From Typhlomys cinereus (lineage: Eukaryota > Chordata > Mammalia > Rodentia > Platacanthomyidae): a stretch of 64,000 bases of DNA. The first letter of the stretch is position 1. Every line of letters starts with the position of its first letter. The notes below the pieces were generated by a model. The model saw only the letters and a list, made by a program, of their open reading frames with translations. It ran no database searches and was not told the DNA's origin. The position numbers and the translations under genes were made by a program. Location of the stretch: positions 1,852,019 through 1,916,018 of the forward strand of contig JALPQD010000408.1 in assembly GCA_023101885.1 (NCBI GenBank). The letters are read 5' to 3'. This document shows positions 1 through 10,975 of the stretch, piece after piece.

Positions 1-55
1 TGTGAGCACAGTGCCTGGCATACAGCAGATATCTGCGTGATGCTAGATATCTATG
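1..55 (+). repeat. MIR-like SINE fragment
   Basis: The first bases (cacagtgcctggcata) match the 3' core of the placental-wide MIR SINE, where 'acagtgcctggcacatagt' is typical. The rest of the element lies outside the window or has decayed. It is short, so a chance match is possible. Confidence 0.35.
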
Positions 56-727
56 GGTTTATCTAAGATGCAAGAGAAGGAACAGACTACAGGTTTAGTA
101 ATTCCCAGGGATTTTGTCATGATGGGCAAACATGGATTTGACCTTTGTTACCCATGAAGTGATAACAAGTGATTATCTAGATTTGGGGAGGGAAGGTGAA
201 GTAATGCAGTAGCTATCTATGAAAGTGTTTTTTCAATGGCAATGAATTTTATGCTTACAACTATCATCATTAAGGTAAAGAAGCCACTGTGTCTAGGAGC
301 TGGGCCTGCTTTGGTGTTATGCGGGTCTCTACAGTCTTTTTCATTGACCTTGGGAAGATGATCACTTAGCCTGTAGTGCATCTCTCATCTCAAAGAAACT
401 TTCACTCTCATTTCCCAGTGTCAGTGTGAAGGTCAAAGAGGCGAGGCACCGAGGTAGGATCTGAAGATGATTGACGTCTATAAACTGAGCTGTGGTCCTC
501 GCAGACATTGGGCTTCTTCGGGGTTTCCGTGCCATCCTCTTTCCTGCTCAGCTCATCTGGTCACCAGATGGCTGGGCATCTGTATACGTGTGTTACAGCA
601 CAGGTACCAATGGTGTCACCCCCATCGTTGCTAAGCAGTAACTCAGAGGGATGCGCTTCTTGGCAGAGTGCTGAGAAGAGGAGATGAGAAGCCGCAGCAG
701 AGGAAATCCCACTTTTTGGAAAGGTGT
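56..727. other. No gene seen; unique sequence
   Basis: Both strands carry only short open frames without recognisable domains. No repeat family is obvious. The segment runs into the antisense LTR that follows. Confidence 0.6.
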
Positions 728-1120
728 TGCAGTTCGCATGAGTGGTTGCTGATAAAATCACCATCAAATGGCTTAAGGGAACAAGGGGTTTCTCTTACAA
801 TTCCTGGTTACAGTTATTCGTCCATCTTAGCAGGAGAGCTCACACCAGCGCCAGGGCCGTGGGCACTATGTAATGGCTGAGAGAGACCAGCGTGTCTGAC
901 CAAGTATATACAAAGCTGCCAACTCTCTCAATCAGCTCTCTGTATTTTATTCCAGGGCCTAGTCCCACCCACCATGGGCTGGGCCTTCCCCATCAGCCAG
1001 ACAATCTCCTGCAGGTTTGCTCTGGGCTTAACAACAAATTCTCTACAAATGTGCCCAGAGCTAAACTCTCAACTGTCAAATTGATGCCTGTGCCTGACTA
1101 TGACAGGTGTACCCAAGTAT
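728..1120 (-). mobile_element. MaLR/ERVL-like solo LTR, copy 1 of a local family
   Basis: This is an old LTR remnant read on the minus strand. The plus strand begins with the mirror of an LTR 3' end (gttgctgataaaatcacc, then ggcttaaggg) and continues into a body with 'accatgggctgggccttccc' and 'catcagccagacaatctcc'. The same order of blocks recurs at 10530-10975 and, more degraded, at 2450-2790. This shows a dispersed family rather than unique DNA. The open frames across it carry no retroviral motif, and no internal proviral sequence is attached. The exact subfamily (MT, ORR1 or another) is not resolved. Confidence 0.6.
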
Positions 1121-2449
1121 CCAAACAAACACACAGATTTCTGTGTATGTGGACCCCAACCGGACCCAGCGAACACTTGCTACACTTCCATTCAGGATCA
1201 GCGCTCACTGGCAGTCAGAGGATAGGAAGTTCACCTTGTTGCCCTGAACACTGAAAATGAAGTTTTTGAAAGGATGATAAGAAGATAACCTGGACCTTGA
1301 TTTACTAGAAATCTGCTAACTTGAGAACTTTCAAGAAAAAAAGGAGCAAGCCAAGCCGGTGTGTCAATGTGACAGTGTAGAAAGCCATCATATTTTATAC
1401 TTTGTGATGATAGAAGAATTCAATGGAGTGAGACACTTCTATACTTTATTCCTTTTTATCCTCTACTTTCTCCAAGGAGGTAGGTCTTTGGGATAGTGGA
1501 CTCCTAGGGGAGTTAGAAAGGTTAGAGAGCTTTTAGGGTACCAAATGGAAACTTAGAGGGAAGAGGAGACATTATGACTGAGGAGACAGGATGAACAAGG
1601 AGGTCCACCAATGACAGCATTCGCCTGCATGTCCTCCTATCCTTGCTGTGAAATAAACCAAGGGAGCTGAGCCTTGGCCGTCAGCTGCGAGAATACTATG
1701 GGAGGGCTGCAGAAGCTACCTCTGCTGAAGTCCCTTTTCCTGGTTTTGGGAAGGTGCATCAAAAGTCCACACCCTTGGTGAGCAAACAAGATATAGAGGT
1801 ATTTGCATAGCATTTCCAGGGAGACTGACGCCCAGAGAATGGGGCTCCAGCTCTAATCAGTTCCTCTATCCAAAGCCCTGTTTGAGGATCTGTCAGGCAC
1901 TAGGACTTCAGGAGACCCTGAGAGCTGCTTGCATGACTCTAGTCTGAAGGCCCCATAGGCCCCAGGACTGGATTTCAAAATCATTGTCAGAGATGATTTC
2001 ATGAAAACAAACATATGTGACATTTCTGAGGATTTGCGGGCTTACCTTTATTTTGTTGGCAATGTTTATTTTAGAAACTTGATTTTCCGGGGGGGCTTTG
2101 GTGCTGATACCCATTCTGGCTTCTAGCACCTACCTTTCACTGATCCTAGGGGCTTGGAGAGCTGGCAGTCGATCAAGAGGAAAGCTGTCAGCTAAGTTGT
2201 ACAAACGAAGATAGCAGGAGGTGGGGGGGGGGGACTGTGATCCCCAAACCAGGGGCTAAAAGAACTTTGCTGTGTCTTGTGGGGAAGAATCCCCGAAAAG
2301 CCTGAGGGCGATGGTGGCAGAGCAGTATCTTGGTGTGCAGAGCTCGTTACACACATTGACTTGGCCAGCTTCTGTCCCACCGACGTTAGCTTCACAACTT
2401 GAAAAGTCAAGCGAGTTTCACAACTTTGCTGCTAGAGTAGATACCCGAA
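1121..2449. other. No gene seen; includes a G11 run
   Basis: This is unique-looking sequence with short frames only. A run of eleven G lies at 2223-2233, which makes the overlapping minus-strand frame proline-rich and non-credible. A stretch near 1640-1660 (ctgtgaaataaacc) resembles the polyadenylation end of an LTR, but too little flanks it to call. Confidence 0.55.
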
Positions 2450-2790
2450 CCATTTAGGAAAGACCAAGGGAATTTTATTCCAGATTTCGATTTCAGGTTA
2501 AAGTTCATGATAGTAGGTAAGCCATACTGGCAGGAGCTGCAGGATCCCACCACCTGCACAGCAAGAGGAGAGGGAGTGAGAATCCATGCTGCCTACCTGC
2601 TTTCGAGCTTGCTAAGAGTACTAATCAGCTTTCTCTCCCTTACTCCCTGGTGAGGAATAGTCCCACTTATTATGGGCTGGTTCCTCCCACATTGATCATG
2701 CATGTCTCCCACAGTTTTTGCTCAGAGGTCTCTCTTTAAATAATTTCTGTAGGTGATGCCTGAAGCTCCCATCTCAAGTGAAATTGCTAT
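2450..2790 (-). mobile_element. MaLR/ERVL-like LTR fragment, copy 3 of the local family
   Basis: It aligns block by block with the LTR at 10530-10975: an AATAAA mirror region (gggaattttattcc), 'ggcaggagctgcaggatccc', then 'cttattatgggctggttcc' and 'cacattgatcatgcatg'. It is the most diverged of the three local copies and has small deletions. Orientation is minus. Confidence 0.5.
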
Positions 2791-2804
2791 ACTCTCATAG
2801 CTAG

Positions 2805-2965
2805 TCTGGAAGGCCCAGACTGTTCACGGCCTCAGGTCTCTGTACAGAGTTGCAGACTTGCCCAAGATCACATAGCTCATGAGAATTAAAACAAGCGTGA
2901 GTCAGTAGCCTGGCTTCAGACTTCATATTCCTAAGCTCTGCCTTCTGCTGACAGTAAATCTTGAC
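2805..2965 (-). repeat. MIR-like SINE fragment
   Basis: The stretch 'gacttgcccaagatcacata' followed by 'gctcatgag' is the antisense reading of the MIR segment that normally reads 'cttgcccaaggtcacacagct' in this direction. The flanks are eroded, so the ends are uncertain. Confidence 0.4.
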
Positions 2966-3035
2966 ACAACTCGGAGGTGGGGTGTCAGGTAGTATATTCA
3001 CCGTTCCTTGTGGCTATTGGTAGGTAAAGTATCTA

Positions 3036-3265
3036 TTTTATATTTTATTGTAATTTATTGAAACAGGTCGCATGTGTCCCAGGCTGGCCTTGAACCTACT
3101 GTGTAAGCGAGAATTGACTTTGATCCTTTGTCTCACTCCTGAGTGTTGGGATTCCAGGTGTGCTCCAAACTGTCCAGTTTTATTCAGCTCTTGGGAAATC
3201 TAACCTCAGGCTTCCTGCACGCTAAACAAGCATTCTTCCAAGCAAGCTATGCACTTAGACCCAAG
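3036..3265 (-). repeat. B4 (ID-B1 composite) SINE, antisense
   Basis: Read on plus, a B1 mirror comes first (gtcccaggctggccttgaac, then gagtgttgggattccaggtg). An ID-type tRNA-derived mirror follows to about 3265 (aagcattcttccaagcaagc). On the sense strand that is ID followed by B1, the B4 arrangement. A T-rich stretch at the left end is the A-tail. Confidence 0.7.
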
Positions 3266-4534
3266 TCATTTTAATTTGTTTTAGGATGAGTTTTTATGAG
3301 CACTCAGGCAAAGGAGGATCTTTGTATCTCTGGATAACCCATGGCTAGTTTGTTTCCGCAATACAGAACAATTATCGTCTGGGCACATCATGATTATTGT
3401 AAATTTTAATTTTATTTCAACAAATATCTTTCATTAACTAGTCAATCGACAAAACCCCACCTTCCCTGCCCTGTAACTAAACCAAATCTAGTCTGGCTTG
3501 TGGAGCTCTTCTTTAGAAATGGGGGAACAGTGGAGTGCGGTGGGATGGAATCACATAAAAGGTCTTTGCTTTCCGGCAAGAACATTCTGGATGTGTTAAA
3601 CACAGAGTAGCCGGATTCACCTGGTACTCTCCATTTAAATGAAATTTGACTAGGGATTTGGAGAACAATATTACACCCTTGGGGAATTCCTGTGTGGATG
3701 TAAATAGTGTTGAGTGTTTGTTTATAGGTAAATGTCTTGAAGATCGCCACAGGTGAGAGTTTGGGGCACACAGCATAATGCCATACGTGCACACGCATGC
3801 GCACACACAAGCTTCTAACTTGTGGAGATTTTCTGGATTTGAGGACCACCTTCCTCACAGTGTTCTAGAGCGTTCTTCACTCAGGGGCCATGCAAAATAA
3901 CTACTTCGATGCTCTGTGAATTTTTATCTTATCCTTACAGAAAGAGATCACCGTCCGAATGATTAGAGGCTGCCTTGGTTGGAAGACCCAAGCTGACCCC
4001 ACTCCTTCCCAGAGCTGTTTGCCTCAATCAGAAGAGCTCCGGGCAGGGAGCAAACGCCTCTCATAAGCCTTTTGTCCTTGGCATCTTGCCACTGTTCCTT
4101 TCTGACCCCGCTTTCTCGTTTGGTTTGGGTTTCTGATAGCTGCAAAGCATCTGCCTATGTGTCTGTCCATCCACACAACCACCAGATGGATTCTTCTTGT
4201 CACTATTATCCATTCCCTGCTTTCCTGACTACCGGCTCCCCTCAAAGCCCATTCTTCCCTGTCTCTTCTCTTTGTGGGGATAGAGGACCCCAAGTGGCTC
4301 CTTCTCTCGCACAGGGCTGTACAAGCACAGTGAGCCTACCTTCAGGGTCATCTCGTAAGACCCCTGTGTTGATCAGTCCTAGCCACTATTATGCTATGGT
4401 TGCCAGCTCCCGGCTAGCACAAGGCTAGTCAAGGAGAAAGCGGTGAGGTGGTTGGAGAAGAAGGAAGCTGAAGTCCCTCTTGGCCCCTCCTCTTCCTGAA
4501 GTCATTCTTAATAAACCATCATTCTTCCTCCAGG
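3266..4534. other. No gene seen; unique sequence
   Basis: Overlapping frames of up to 138 codons occur on the minus strand (3442-3858) and 118 codons on plus (4072-4428). None shows a domain, signal peptide or splice arrangement that I recognise. No repeat was identified. Confidence 0.55.
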
Positions 4535-4975
4535 CTGTAATGATTACTCTTAACTATTGCTGTGAGAGAGCACCCAAAGTCAAACAATTTAAGGGAGAAA
4601 GGGAGATTTATTCAATTTACAGTTCCAGAGGGGAAAAACAGACTTTCTCGGCTGTCTGGCCGAAGCTGAAGACAGGCTATGTTACACCCAGCCGAGAGGC
4701 TTAGAGTCTGTCTTCTTCCCAGTCTTCTGTTCTGTGGCTCCTTTTATCTGATCCACTACTGGGAGGTTCCGATGGGATCTATCTGAGGTTCAGATGGGAT
4801 CTAGGGCTGATCTTTGTATTATCCAGATAATCTCTTCAGGTGGTCTCAGATGTTCTTGCCAGGTGTGGTCTCAGCTGCTCTTAGTTAATACCAGGTGTGT
4901 CATGTTGACACCCAGGATTAACTATCACACAGGCCTTGTTATGTGTGATCAGTCGGTGAAGCTTTGGTCTTCATA
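4535..4975 (-). mobile_element. Near full-length MaLR-type solo LTR
   Basis: The plus strand starts with the mirror of an LTR 3' end (ctattgctgtgagagagcac, then the AATAAA mirror gatttattcaatttacag). It ends at the mirror of the LTR start (tgacacccaggattaactat), which on the minus strand reads as a rodent MaLR-like 5' end of the type 'agttaatcctgggtgtcaac'. Both termini are therefore visible. Inside it, 'gaggttc(c)gatgggatct' occurs twice at about 4762-4805, a small internal duplication. No internal viral genes are attached. Confidence 0.75.
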
Positions 4976-5808
4976 CATTAAAAAGAAAGAGAAAAGAACA
5001 GCAAGGAAAGAAAAATGCTTGAGAATCCTATTGCAGCCCTTTCTCTTAGCGATCTTGCTTTTAGCCTATTGCCTTTAAAGTGAAGTCCCGTTTGACTTGG
5101 TGGCATAGAGGTGGTGGCATTTCTTCCTGTTCTGAACAGCTCAGCACATTGTCCCATCCTAATGCCAGATGAACTGTAAGTATAACACCCTTGGGAAAGC
5201 ACACAAAGTCCACGTATTTTCAGGGACTTCCACCAGGCTGGTTTTGTCTTTCATGGGACTGAGCGAAACTGCCTTTCCCTTTCCACTGGGCTCTGAGTTA
5301 CACGACCATTTAGAAGATGGACACTTGAATGGAAGGCCCTGTGCCGGGAATCCGGTCCATGCCCCTCTACTTGATCACACAGGAGATGCCTGTGCTGGCT
5401 TCAGCTGTCATACCCCCTCTGACCCATTGCCCCTGAGCAATTTGTCTTCATGTCCTGACCAGACCAGCAAGCCACCTCAGCGGCAGGATTACAAAGCCAG
5501 ATACAAATTCCTTCTTAAAACGTAAGCAGCCGTATGACTTTTTCCAGGGCTGAGGTAGTGTGACTACCTCAGGCTTTTGTCTCTGACTGTGTCTATGACG
5601 CTTCTATGTGACAGTTTGGTGCTCCGCCCAGCCATCTTGGAGGAGGAAGACTGACCGCACCATGTAAGTAGCACTTCCTAAACTTTATTGTAGTTGAAAA
5701 ATTCGAACATCCCGTGTTCTGTATTTCTTCTGTCTTAGTATACAACCATCTTTCCCTCTCTATCTTTATTTCCATCTCCCTCTCCCTCTCTCTCTCTCCA
5801 ACTTTATC
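4976..5808. other. No gene seen; unique sequence
   Basis: An A/G-rich patch sits at about 4979-5015, directly after the LTR. Frames of up to 118 codons lack recognisable features. A short CT-rich run lies at about 5754-5800, next to a B1. Confidence 0.55.
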
Positions 5809-5925
5809 TCATTCTCTGTTGACATTGTGTGTCACTTTATAGCCCAGGCAGACCTAGAACTCACAGCGTAGCCCAATCTTGACACTCCTGCCTCACCTTC
5901 TTGAATTACCACAGCCAGCTCTCTT
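5809..5925 (-). repeat. B1 SINE, antisense
   Basis: The order of mirrored B1 blocks is preserved: 'tatagcccaggcagacctag', 'aactcacagcgtagcccaat', 'actcctgcctcacc' and 'gaattaccacagccagct'. It is diverged and the 5' end of the element is truncated. Confidence 0.65.
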
Positions 5926-6739
5926 GTGTCTCTTAATGAAGGAATGTTGTTTAGATACTTTCAATGTTAAGAGATTCCCATGTTGTGCTGATGTCACAGC
6001 CTGAATTTACACACACTAAGGTGGCCACGACACAACATGTAATATGACCCACTGGGCCACACAAACATATATTCACTGACCAAAGTGTTTTATGCTACAT
6101 ATAGTTACATTTTGTTCCTTCTCCAAACACTTCCTGCTCATAGTTCTTGATTCAGTAAGTGTCTACTATGTTAGCCGGGCACTTCTCAGGATCCTAAAAC
6201 TAGTCTACCATTTGTCATGGCTTGTCGGTCTTTGGGCTAAGATCAAGAGCATTATTGCTTGTCCTTTGAGCCAACGTTCAAGTCCATTTCTTACAGGTCT
6301 GCCTTCTTCACTTCTTCTCCCTTTGTTATTCTTCACCTTTCTTCTTACCCGACTTCTACTCACTCAGAGCCTGAGCTCATATCCCAGCAAGTGTCTGTCT
6401 GGGGTGTTCCAGCAACAGCATTTCCCAACCTTACAATTCCTGAATGGGAGAGATGGCATCCTGGTCACCTGTGCATTTGACGTATAGTAGGCCCTGAAGG
6501 AATGGAATGAATGAGCGACATTTTATAGGAATCATGTCCTGGAGAAGGACTAGCTTCATTAAAAGGGGGGAGGGATAGGAAGGAGGGAAAGAGGCTCCTG
6601 CGACTGGGGAAATAAACCAGAATGTTTTAGTGTGATTTGATGTTAACCTGACCTTGAGGGTACAAGGCAGGCAAACAGAATAGGAAAGATAAGGCATTTA
6701 ATACAAGGATACTTTAAAGGATTTTTTTTTATACTGTTT
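5926..6739. other. No gene seen; possible MIR relics
   Basis: At 6152-6190 'aagtgtctactatgttagcc' and 'gggcacttct' resemble the antisense MIR core. At 6462-6500 'gtgcatttgacgtatagtag' resembles the sense core. Both are weak. Frames of 131 codons (+) and 88 codons (-) show no domain. Confidence 0.45.
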
Positions 6740-7410
6740 TACCCAGAGAAAGGAAAGAAAGTGCTGCTGTGAGTGAACAGTGACATTTACCTTGCCTCCA
6801 GGGCAACAAAGGGAGTAATTTCTCAAAAGGAAAGAAGCAGAAATGGTAGATCCATGTCCAAACCCAGAATCAGTGCAACCTAATCTCTCCCCACCCTAAG
6901 GCTCAGGGAACCTTGCAAAAGAGGGGATGGTAAGATTATAAGAACCTTAAGATAGGAAGGTCCACTGTTGGACAGACATTCCATTCAAGGCAGGGCTGCT
7001 GCATCCAGGAACTCACTGACGCTTGTCCTTACCAGACCTGCATAAAGACTGACATACCAGCATGCGCCCACAGACTAGCGAGGATCTCAGGAGACATAGT
7101 TACATGTAGTGGAGACCTTAGGCACTAGGGCTGGATGAGTGAAGGGGAGTTGTCCCCATCAGTGGAGTGGCCCGAGGAGGGGCTACTTGGTATGCTACAG
7201 AGGCCTGAACCCCCACAAGAGTAGACAAGTCAGAGGGAATCCTGGGGCCCATAGAAGTGGACAGGCAGGAGGGTGGGGGGGATGGATTGATGAAGAGAGG
7301 GAAGTGGGGATGAGAAGGAAGGGAGAAGAAGGGGGGTAGGAATAAGTAAAACTAGGAAAATTTTTTTAAAAAATTAAATTAAAAAATGCCCAGAAAAAAA
7401 AAAAAACATT
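6740..7410 (+). mobile_element. L1 LINE 3' end (3' UTR), 5'-truncated
   Basis: This is a non-autonomous 3' remnant of an L1 retrotransposon. At about 6880-6945 it shares the block 'cctaatctctccccaccct...aaggctcaggg...gaggggatggtaagattataag' with the insertion at 59777-60681. It then runs into the G-rich polypurine block typical of L1 3' UTRs (7260-7340) and ends in A-rich DNA with a poly(A) run at 7395-7406. No reverse-transcriptase sequence remains. It differs from the other two L1 3' ends here over much of its length, so it is an older copy or a different subfamily. Confidence 0.7.
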
Positions 7411-7615
7411 AAAAAAAACTTTGCGAAACAGAGATCTAGCTATCCAGATGAAAACAAAGGCAAATGAGGTCGATTTCCTTGACATACTTTTTCCTTTCTG
7501 GTGGAGGCTAAGAAGATGGTGAAAGGTTGGGCATTTCTGCAAGTGTTCAACGCTATTGAGACACAGCACATTGCCCTGGTGTTTACGGCAGGAAGAAAGA
7601 TCCAGTTAGAGCTAT

Positions 7616-8416
7616 ATGCATGAACCATTTCCACAGCGGATTGTGAAATACTATCAGTCTCACGCGCTGTGTAAAGCAATACATCACAGGCCTTGCCTGA
7701 AAGGGGCTGGCTCACCTCTCTCTGCTGTCCTCTGGCCTGGAATGTTCTCAATTCAGCCTCAACAGGAGCAAAACCTCAGCTGCTTTTGCAGTGTGGGTCT
7801 TTGCTTCCTAATTTGGGCATGCTGCAAATCAGTCTGTTGCCACGGAGACCAGCATTCAAACAATTCATCTGAACCGGTCTTCGTGAGCAGGCAGAAAACC
7901 GGCCCAAGGAAGTATCCGCTTCAGTCGATGACACCCTCCCAGGTGGAATGCTGCGTCACTGCTTGGGCAGTCTGGATTGGTTGTCGCAGGCTTCCTTTCT
8001 CTCTCATCTGTTCAGAAATCCTTTGTTCAGTGTATCGTACATGCCCCGGATGCATAGCATCTGTAGCAGTGCCTCTGACTCCCCAAAAGAAGCCTCCTAT
8101 GGAGTCTGGGCTCTTCATCTTTGTCAGGGTGCTGCCCACGACAGACCACTGTAAGGTCTCTGTGTCTTCCTTTGCAGGTTCAGAAGGTGGGAGAGTCGGA
8201 CTGCTCATTAGTCCCTGTGGACAGTACCGAGAGTTGAGATGTCCCACTACTATGACCTCGGAGCTCCCCTCTCTGGAGCACCAAGCCTGGCAACTGGAAA
8301 GCAGCACCCCCCACAAAGGGGGTGGTGGTCAACAGATACGAGTCCAGAATGAAGGAACAATGGACAGTCACTGTAGAAAAATCCTCCCACAGGGCCCCTG
8401 TGTGTCAGCAACGTGA
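7616..8416 (+). other. Long open frame of unknown status (266 codons)
   Basis: This is the longest open frame in the window. The translation is rich in Cys, Ser and Pro and has one hydrophobic patch at about residues 58-75, but no domain or motif that I recognise. No repeat family was recognised under it. A good 3' splice acceptor (pyrimidine tract ending in tttgcag) lies inside it at about 8160-8178, and 7836-7850 carries an RFX X-box-like half site. Against coding status: there is no clear translation-start context, an antisense frame of 131 codons overlaps (7921-8316), and no partner exons were seen. It may be a chance frame helped by the local base composition, part of a long noncoding transcript, or a lineage-specific gene. 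A simple stop-frequency estimate makes a frame this long uncommon but not impossible in 64 kb. Confidence 0.2.
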
Positions 8417-8712
8417 GGCTATTCTCGGAAGAACCTGAGCATTCGTGTGAAACGCAACATCGCGTGAAGATTTGGAAGCCGGCGATGACCTGCAACGCAG
8501 AGAACCACGTTCATTGGGGCAGTTTGAGGCTTACGCCCATGTGTGATACTCAAAGCCAGGAGCGTGGCATATCCCAATGGCCATGAAGTCCTTGTTCTAC
8601 GTCCACGAGATGCAAACACTGCCGTTGAGAAAGATGCCCATAGCTCATGAAGAAAAGCGAAGTAAACAGATGTTCCTGGACTCCCTAGCAGGTTACACCC
8701 CCGCAAGTCCCT
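8400..8712. promoter_or_regulatory. CpG-elevated segment, possible regulatory DNA
   Basis: By hand count this stretch holds about 17 CpG dinucleotides at moderate GC content, close to the unsuppressed expectation. Most of the window is strongly CpG-depleted. It includes 'aacgcaacatcgcgtgaaga' and 'gccggcgatg'. CpG retention suggests an unmethylated germline element or a recently arrived sequence. It is not GC-rich enough for a classical CpG island and no TATA box or gene start was seen. Confidence 0.3.
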
Positions 8713-8751
8713 GTAAATTGAAAACATCCTAAGTGTGAATGCACTGAGTGG

Positions 8752-8880
8752 AGGTGGATCCAGTGGCGCATGTCCGTGATCCTAGGGCTTGGGCAGTCAG
8801 GCAGGAGGGTCTAGAGTTCAAGACCAGCCTAGGCTACAGCGTCAAACTACTGCCTGAAAAAAAGAAAAGAAAAACAAAAA
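8752..8880 (+). repeat. B1 SINE, sense
   Basis: A B1-type monomer is readable: 'ggtggatccagtggcgcatg', 'gtgatcctagggcttgggca', 'aggagggtctagagttcaag', 'accagcctaggctacagcg'. It ends in an A-rich tail with G interruptions at about 8857-8880. This 7SL-derived SINE is specific to rodents. Confidence 0.8.
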
Positions 8881-9484
8881 CCAACCCCACAGAACACTAA
8901 ATCCACCTAACCTACCTAACCTGCTAACTAGAAATCCAGTCCACTGTAGAGTGTGGCATTTACCTCTCGTGATCATGTGTCTGACTACGAGCCATGGCTT
9001 ATGCCATGTGCATGGGATCTCACTGCCTCTCACTAACCTGGGGGGAAAAAATCAAATAAAAATATGGCTTCCAACAATATGTATCACGCTTGTATCATAA
9101 TCAATGATAAACCAAACCATAAGTTAGGGCCTGTCTGCATATGTATATACAAGTGCACACACTTATAGTTTAGGCGTTCAGAGGCTTGACTTCAGTCTAG
9201 GCTTAGTAAAGAATAGTTGTTTCTAGTGTAATGATTGATACTGAATCCCATGGGCTCTGGGAAAGGCAGCTCGTGTTGGACAGCCCTCCCGGAGGGCTTA
9301 ATTCTCAACAGGACAGGAGAGACCAAGGGCCAAGGCTCAGAGTGGTTCTGGAGGTTTCGAGATTTCCCACTGAGTTGATAGCACACAAAAGGAGAGAAGT
9401 AAGTCACGTGAACTACTGCTTTCTACCATGTTAGTAATATCAGAGCCCTCATGCATAGGTTTCATAGAAACATTGGAAGAGTGG
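8881..9484. other. No gene seen; unique sequence
   Basis: Only short frames are present and no repeat was recognised. A small inverted pair (gccctcccggagggc) lies at about 9282-9296. Confidence 0.5.
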
Positions 9485-9620
9485 AAATAATATTTTCATT
9501 AATTTCTTTTTTCTGGGTAGATTTAACTGTGTAGTTCCAGGCTGGCCTTAAACTCCCCATTCCTTTGACTTAACCTCCCAAATACTATGATTTCAGGCAG
9601 GTATCACCATGCCTGGCTTT
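9485..9620 (-). repeat. B1 SINE, antisense
   Basis: Mirrored B1 blocks are in order: T-rich tail (ttaatttcttttttctggg), 'gtgtagttccaggctggcct', 'taaactccccattcc', 'ggtatcaccatgcctggc'. It is moderately diverged. Confidence 0.7.
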
Positions 9621-9754
9621 GCAGAGGCGTTTCAGTAACTATTGGTTTTAGAACTCATTCTGCAGTGGAATCTTGTGGGACCCTTGCCCAAATGGGAAAA
9701 CCCTGTCTCATGTGGGGAAGGAGCTTTAAGAACTATAGTTTCAAGTTTAGGTAA

Positions 9755-9980
9755 TGTATTAGTCAGCCCAGGCTACCACAACAAAATACCACAGACTGAG
9801 CGACTTATGCAACATCGATTTATTTTCTCACAACTGAGGAGGCTCGCTTTCCTAAATAACACACTAAGCGTGACTAATTTCTGGTGAGAGACCACTTCCT
9901 GTCTTACAGATGATCACCTTTCCGTGTATCGTTTCTGTGGCAGTCACTCTTCTTTGCACTGGGACAATTCTTAGACAGCC
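9755..9980 (-). mobile_element. MLT1-type MaLR LTR, antisense
   Basis: The plus strand opens with 'gtattagtcagcccaggcta' and 'ccacaacaaaataccacaga', then 'gatttattttctcacaactg'. That is the mirror image of the well-known MLT1 3' end, including the AATAAA mirror. MLT1 is a placental-wide solo LTR, so this copy is old. Confidence 0.75.
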
Positions 9981-9984
9981 ACTT

Positions 9985-10270
9985 AAAAAAGAAAGGTTAT
10001 TTATCTGGCTCATAGCTCCAGAGGGGACATAGCTCATTATGGTGGGAATCGTGGAGCAGAAGGCATGGCCGGAGGCAGAAGCAGAAGGATGGGTTCAGGT
10101 CGCTACAGCCAGCGGGAAACAGAAAGAAAGAGAGAAGAAGCAGGTAGAGCCACCAAACCTCTCCCTTCCCCTCCATTTGTGACATGTCTTCCTTTACCTT
10201 TTAAAGGTGTTGTAAATATTGCCAAACATTAACACAAAAGCTTGCGGTTGGGAGAGAGGGGAGAGACAAC
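9985..10270 (-). mobile_element. MaLR-type LTR fragment, antisense
   Basis: The blocks 'ggttatttatctggctcata', 'gctccagaggggacatagct', 'cattatggtgggaatcgtgg' and 'gaggcagaagcagaagg' are the mirrored 3' half of the rodent MaLR-like LTR seen at 23015, 46545 and 56850. It lies directly beside the MLT1 copy, so it may have inserted into or next to it. Confidence 0.6.
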
Positions 10271-10529
10271 CCACACTGAAATGACACCACGGAAATGTAT
10301 TTTCTTATAGTGAAGGCTGGTGGCTTTGAATCTGATACCAGCATGGCTGATTTATGCTGAGGGCCACTTCTGGCTTGGTGGCATTTCTTCCTGTAAGGAC
10401 AATGATCCCATCATGAACATGCCACCCTTGTGACATCATCTAAACTTACTTTCCAAATCCTCATCCTCAACAGAGGGTTGTATCTTCAGCATTCGAATTT
10501 GGGGATGGCGGGGATGGCAGTTTGCCTCC

Positions 10530-10975
10530 ATGTTGCCAATAAATTCATGACCAAAAGTCTTAAGGAGGTAACAAGGGGTTTTATTATTTCTTCCAATTGC
10601 CTGGCCACATTTCTTAGTCTAACTTGGCAGGAGAGCTCCTACCAACCCCAGGGACCGAGGGAAAGGACCACATCACATCCACAGGACTACTGAGAGAGGG
10701 GTAAACCTCACTTGTGAGACCAATACATAGTACCCCATATACCAAAGAATACCAGCTTCCTTAACCAGCTTCCTCTGTCTTATCTACTCGCCTAGGGACT
10801 GGTTCTACCTACCATGGGCTGGGATCCCCCATCAATCAGATAATCTTCTACAGGCTCGATCAAGGCTTTAACTCAACTACTAATTCTTCACAAATATACC
10901 TGGAGCTCAAGGCTTTAATTCTCAAGTTGATGTCTATATCTAACTATGAGAGTGGCTCGCTATTCAGTCCATAAA
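10530..10975 (-). mobile_element. MaLR/ERVL-like solo LTR, copy 2 of the local family
   Basis: This is the best-preserved member of the three-copy set. It has 'aattcatgaccaaaagtctt', 'aaggaggtaacaaggggttt' with the AATAAA mirror, 'acttggcaggagagctcc', 'accatgggctgggatccccc' and 'catcaatcagataatcttc'. Its block order is the same as the copy at 728-1120. No coding capacity remains. Confidence 0.65.

Noticed and set aside
7838..7982. Possible S-X-Y (MHC class II type) promoter from RFX-like, CRE-like and CCAAT-box-like sites
   Set aside because: The spacing between the X1-like and X2-like sites is about 100 bp instead of adjacent, and there is no transcription unit. The sites are kept only as part of the CpG-segment finding.
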